NCBI GenBank assembly: GCA_012841735.1
Contig: DUUE01000237.1
Span: 1-15,364 of the forward strand
Direction of reading: 5' to 3'
Length of the DNA: 15,364 bases
Origin: Bacillota bacterium
GTDB lineage: Bacteria > Bacillota > Dethiobacteria > Dethiobacterales > Dethiobacteraceae
The position numbers and the translations under genes were made by a program. Below, one piece after another: positions 13,786-15,364 of the stretch (position 1 is the first letter of the stretch; every line of letters begins with the position of its first letter). Under the pieces are notes generated by a model. That model made no database searches, was not told the DNA's origin, and was given only the letters and a program-made list of their open reading frames with translations.

Positions 13786-14439
13786 ATGCTGAAAAGACTG
13801 AAAGAAGATCTGCAGGCAGTTTTTGAGCGGGATCCGGCTGCCAAAAGTGTGTTGGAAGTCATTTTGTGCTATCCGGGGCTGCATGCCCTGTGGGCGCACC
13901 GCCTGGCCCATGCCCTCTATAAGCGCCGTTTTTTTCTCCTGGCCAGGCTTGTTTCACAAATCAGCCGTTTTTTTACCGGTATTGAAATCCACCCCGGCGC
14001 CACCATTGGCAGAGGTTTCTTTATTGACCACGGCATGGGGGTGGTGATCGGGGAAACAACGGAAATCGGTGACAATGTCACGCTGTATCAGGGAGTAACC
14101 CTGGGCGGCACGGGAAAAGAAAAGGGCAAGCGCCACCCCACCATCGGCAATAATGTGGTTGTGGGTGCCGGCGCCCAGGTCCTGGGGCCCATTGTAGTCG
14201 GTGAACATGCCAAAATCGGTGCCGGTTCCGTTGTGTTGAAAAATGTGCCGTCTTTTACCACGGTGGTCGGCGTGCCGGGCCGGGTTGTGGTCCACCAGGG
14301 GGCACGGGTATCTTCCATTGATTTAAACCATATTGACCTGCCGGACCCGGTGGCGGAAATGCTGCACTGCCTGCAAAATCAGATTGACGAACTGCGTTTC
14401 CAACAGGAAAAATGCCTGAAGGAGGGAAAAGCCAGGTGA
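13786..14439 (+). CDS. cysE: Serine O-acetyltransferase
   Basis: From ATG 13786 this encodes 217 residues. GAGGGAG (13774-13780) is 5 bases upstream, while an in-frame ATG at 13768 sits on the T-box terminator T-run with no ribosome binding site. It transfers acetyl from acetyl-CoA to serine, the first committed step of cysteine synthesis. The N-terminal helical part (MLKRLKEDLQAVFERDPAAK, GLHALWAHRLAHALYKRR) precedes a left-handed beta-helix of hexapeptide repeats (about 66-170: IHPGATIGRGFFIDHGMGVV, IGETTEIGDNVTLYQGVTLG, GKRHPTIGNNVVVGAGAQVL). His82 corresponds to the catalytic His of the family. It is the short form typical of Firmicutes. It overlaps cysS by 4 bp and is controlled by the Cys T-box. 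Confidence 0.95.
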   Translation: MLKRLKEDLQAVFERDPAAKSVLEVILCYPGLHALWAHRLAHALYKRRFFLLARLVSQISRFFTGIEIHPGATIGRGFFIDHGMGVVIGETTEIGDNVTLYQGVTLGGTGKEKGKRHPTIGNNVVVGAGAQVLGPIVVGEHAKIGAGSVVLKNVPSFTTVVGVPGRVVVHQGARVSSIDLNHIDLPDPVAEMLHCLQNQIDELRFQQEKCLKEGKAR

Positions 14440-15364
14440 GTATCCGTGTGTATAATACCATGACGCGCACAAAAGAGCCTTTTGTGCCTGTACATGGCCA
14501 AAAAGTGGGCATTTATGCCTGCGGCCCCACCGTTTACAATTATTTTCATATCGGCAATGCCCGTGTCTTTATTGTCTTTGACGTCATCCGCCGCTATTTG
14601 CGCTGGCGCGGCTATGATGTTACTTTTGTGCAGAATTTTACCGACATTGATGATAAAATGATAGCGAAAGCACAGGAAACGGGTGAAAGTGTTGCTGCTG
14701 TGGCGGAAAAATATATCCGGGCATATTTTGAGGATGTGCAGGCTCTGGGGGTGGAGCCGGCCGATGTGCACCCCAGGGCGACGGAACATATCCCGGAAAT
14801 TATTGCTCTCATTGAGCAGCTGATAGACAAGGGGCTGGCATATGAGGCGGACGGAGATGTATATTTTCATACTCCGGCAAACGCTGCTTACGGCACCCTT
14901 TCCCGCCAGCCGCTGGAGGAGCTGGCTGCGGGCGCCCGGGTGGAAGTGGATGAGTGCAAAAAACACCCGCTGGATTTTGTTCTCTGGAAGAAACAAAAAC
15001 CGGGTGAGCCTGCCTGGGACAGCCCGTGGGGACCGGGGAGGCCGGGCTGGCATATTGAGTGTTCCGCCATGTCCATGAAGTACCTGGGAGAAACGCTTGA
15101 TATTCACGGCGGCGGGCCGGACCTGATTTTCCCGCACCATGAAAATGAAAAAGCGCAAAGTGAAGGTGCCACGGGGAAGCCTTTTGTCAAATACTGGATG
15201 CATGTGGGCTACCTGAATATTGACCAGCAGAAAATGTCCAAATCACTGGGGAACTTTCTTACAGTGAAGGATATCCGTGAAACAATGGATCCCCTGGCTG
15301 TCCGCTTCTTCATGCTGTCCGCCCACTACCGCAACCCGCTCAATTATTCGGCCGAGTTGCTGCA
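14436..15364 (+). CDS. cysS: Cysteinyl-tRNA synthetase (partial, 3' end outside window)
   Basis: The gene starts at GTG 14436, overlapping the cysE stop (GTGA), with GGAGGG 9 bases upstream; 309 codons are visible. It is a class I synthetase charging tRNA-Cys. The motifs are intact: CGPTVYNYFHIGNAR (HIGH-type, His38-Asn41), FTDIDDKMI, and KMSKS at 266-270. The zinc ligands Cys29, Cys209 (WHIECSAMS), His234 and Glu238 (FPHHENE) are all present. The C-terminal anticodon-binding part lies beyond the right edge. Co-transcription with cysE under a Cys T-box links cysteine synthesis and its tRNA charging. Confidence 0.97.
   Translation, partial: MSIRVYNTMTRTKEPFVPVHGQKVGIYACGPTVYNYFHIGNARVFIVFDVIRRYLRWRGYDVTFVQNFTDIDDKMIAKAQETGESVAAVAEKYIRAYFEDVQALGVEPADVHPRATEHIPEIIALIEQLIDKGLAYEADGDVYFHTPANAAYGTLSRQPLEELAAGARVEVDECKKHPLDFVLWKKQKPGEPAWDSPWGPGRPGWHIECSAMSMKYLGETLDIHGGGPDLIFPHHENEKAQSEGATGKPFVKYWMHVGYLNIDQQKMSKSLGNFLTVKDIRETMDPLAVRFFMLSAHYRNPLNYSAELL

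Overview
The window reads as a chromosomal segment of a Gram-positive, low-to-medium-GC Firmicute of the class Clostridia, probably near the Peptococcaceae/Desulfotomaculum-type lineages. This is inferred from the order carD - yacL - ispD/ispF - gltX - cysE - cysS, a cysteine T-box leader, consensus sigma-A promoters and strong AGGAGG ribosome binding sites. No species can be named from sequence alone. I see no rRNA, tRNA, CRISPR array, insertion sequence or phage gene.

Left part (1-5007): accessory and sensing genes, with signs of rearrangement. On the minus strand are a lipoprotein related to amino-acid-binding proteins, whose first domain has lost its N-terminal half (<1-582), and a small Cys-rich MazG-like protein (680-1075). 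On the plus strand is a two-component locus: a promoter, about 340 bp of unexplained DNA with a terminator-like hairpin, an OmpR-family response regulator lacking the first half of its receiver (1666-2199), and an intact sensor kinase (2196-3779). A secreted protein with three FIVAR-like repeats follows (4009-5007). Its promoter region aligns without gaps to the two-component promoter region, so the two are probably co-regulated.

Middle part (5008-12121): housekeeping genes. carD has two tandem sigma-A promoters. yacL (PIN-TRAM) overlaps an ispD-ispF fusion gene of isoprenoid synthesis, which keeps a strong internal ribosome binding site at the ispF start. A convergent, long-form nadE lies on the minus strand and is separated by an 18-bp bidirectional hairpin. 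nadE diverges from gltX. The nadE glutaminase-like domain has lost all three catalytic residues, while its synthetase domain looks intact.

Right part (12122-15364): a structured intergenic region with a terminator, a DUF364/DUF4213-like Rossmann protein, an unrecognised seven-cysteine protein, and a T-box-controlled cysE-cysS operon. The T-box has a UGC specifier and an A in the discriminator-pairing position, both matching tRNA-Cys. cysS runs off the right edge.

The most notable observations are the catalytically dead glutaminase half of NadE, the shared promoter/operator module of the kinase operon and the FIVAR gene, the receiver-less response regulator, and the truncated-tandem binding protein.
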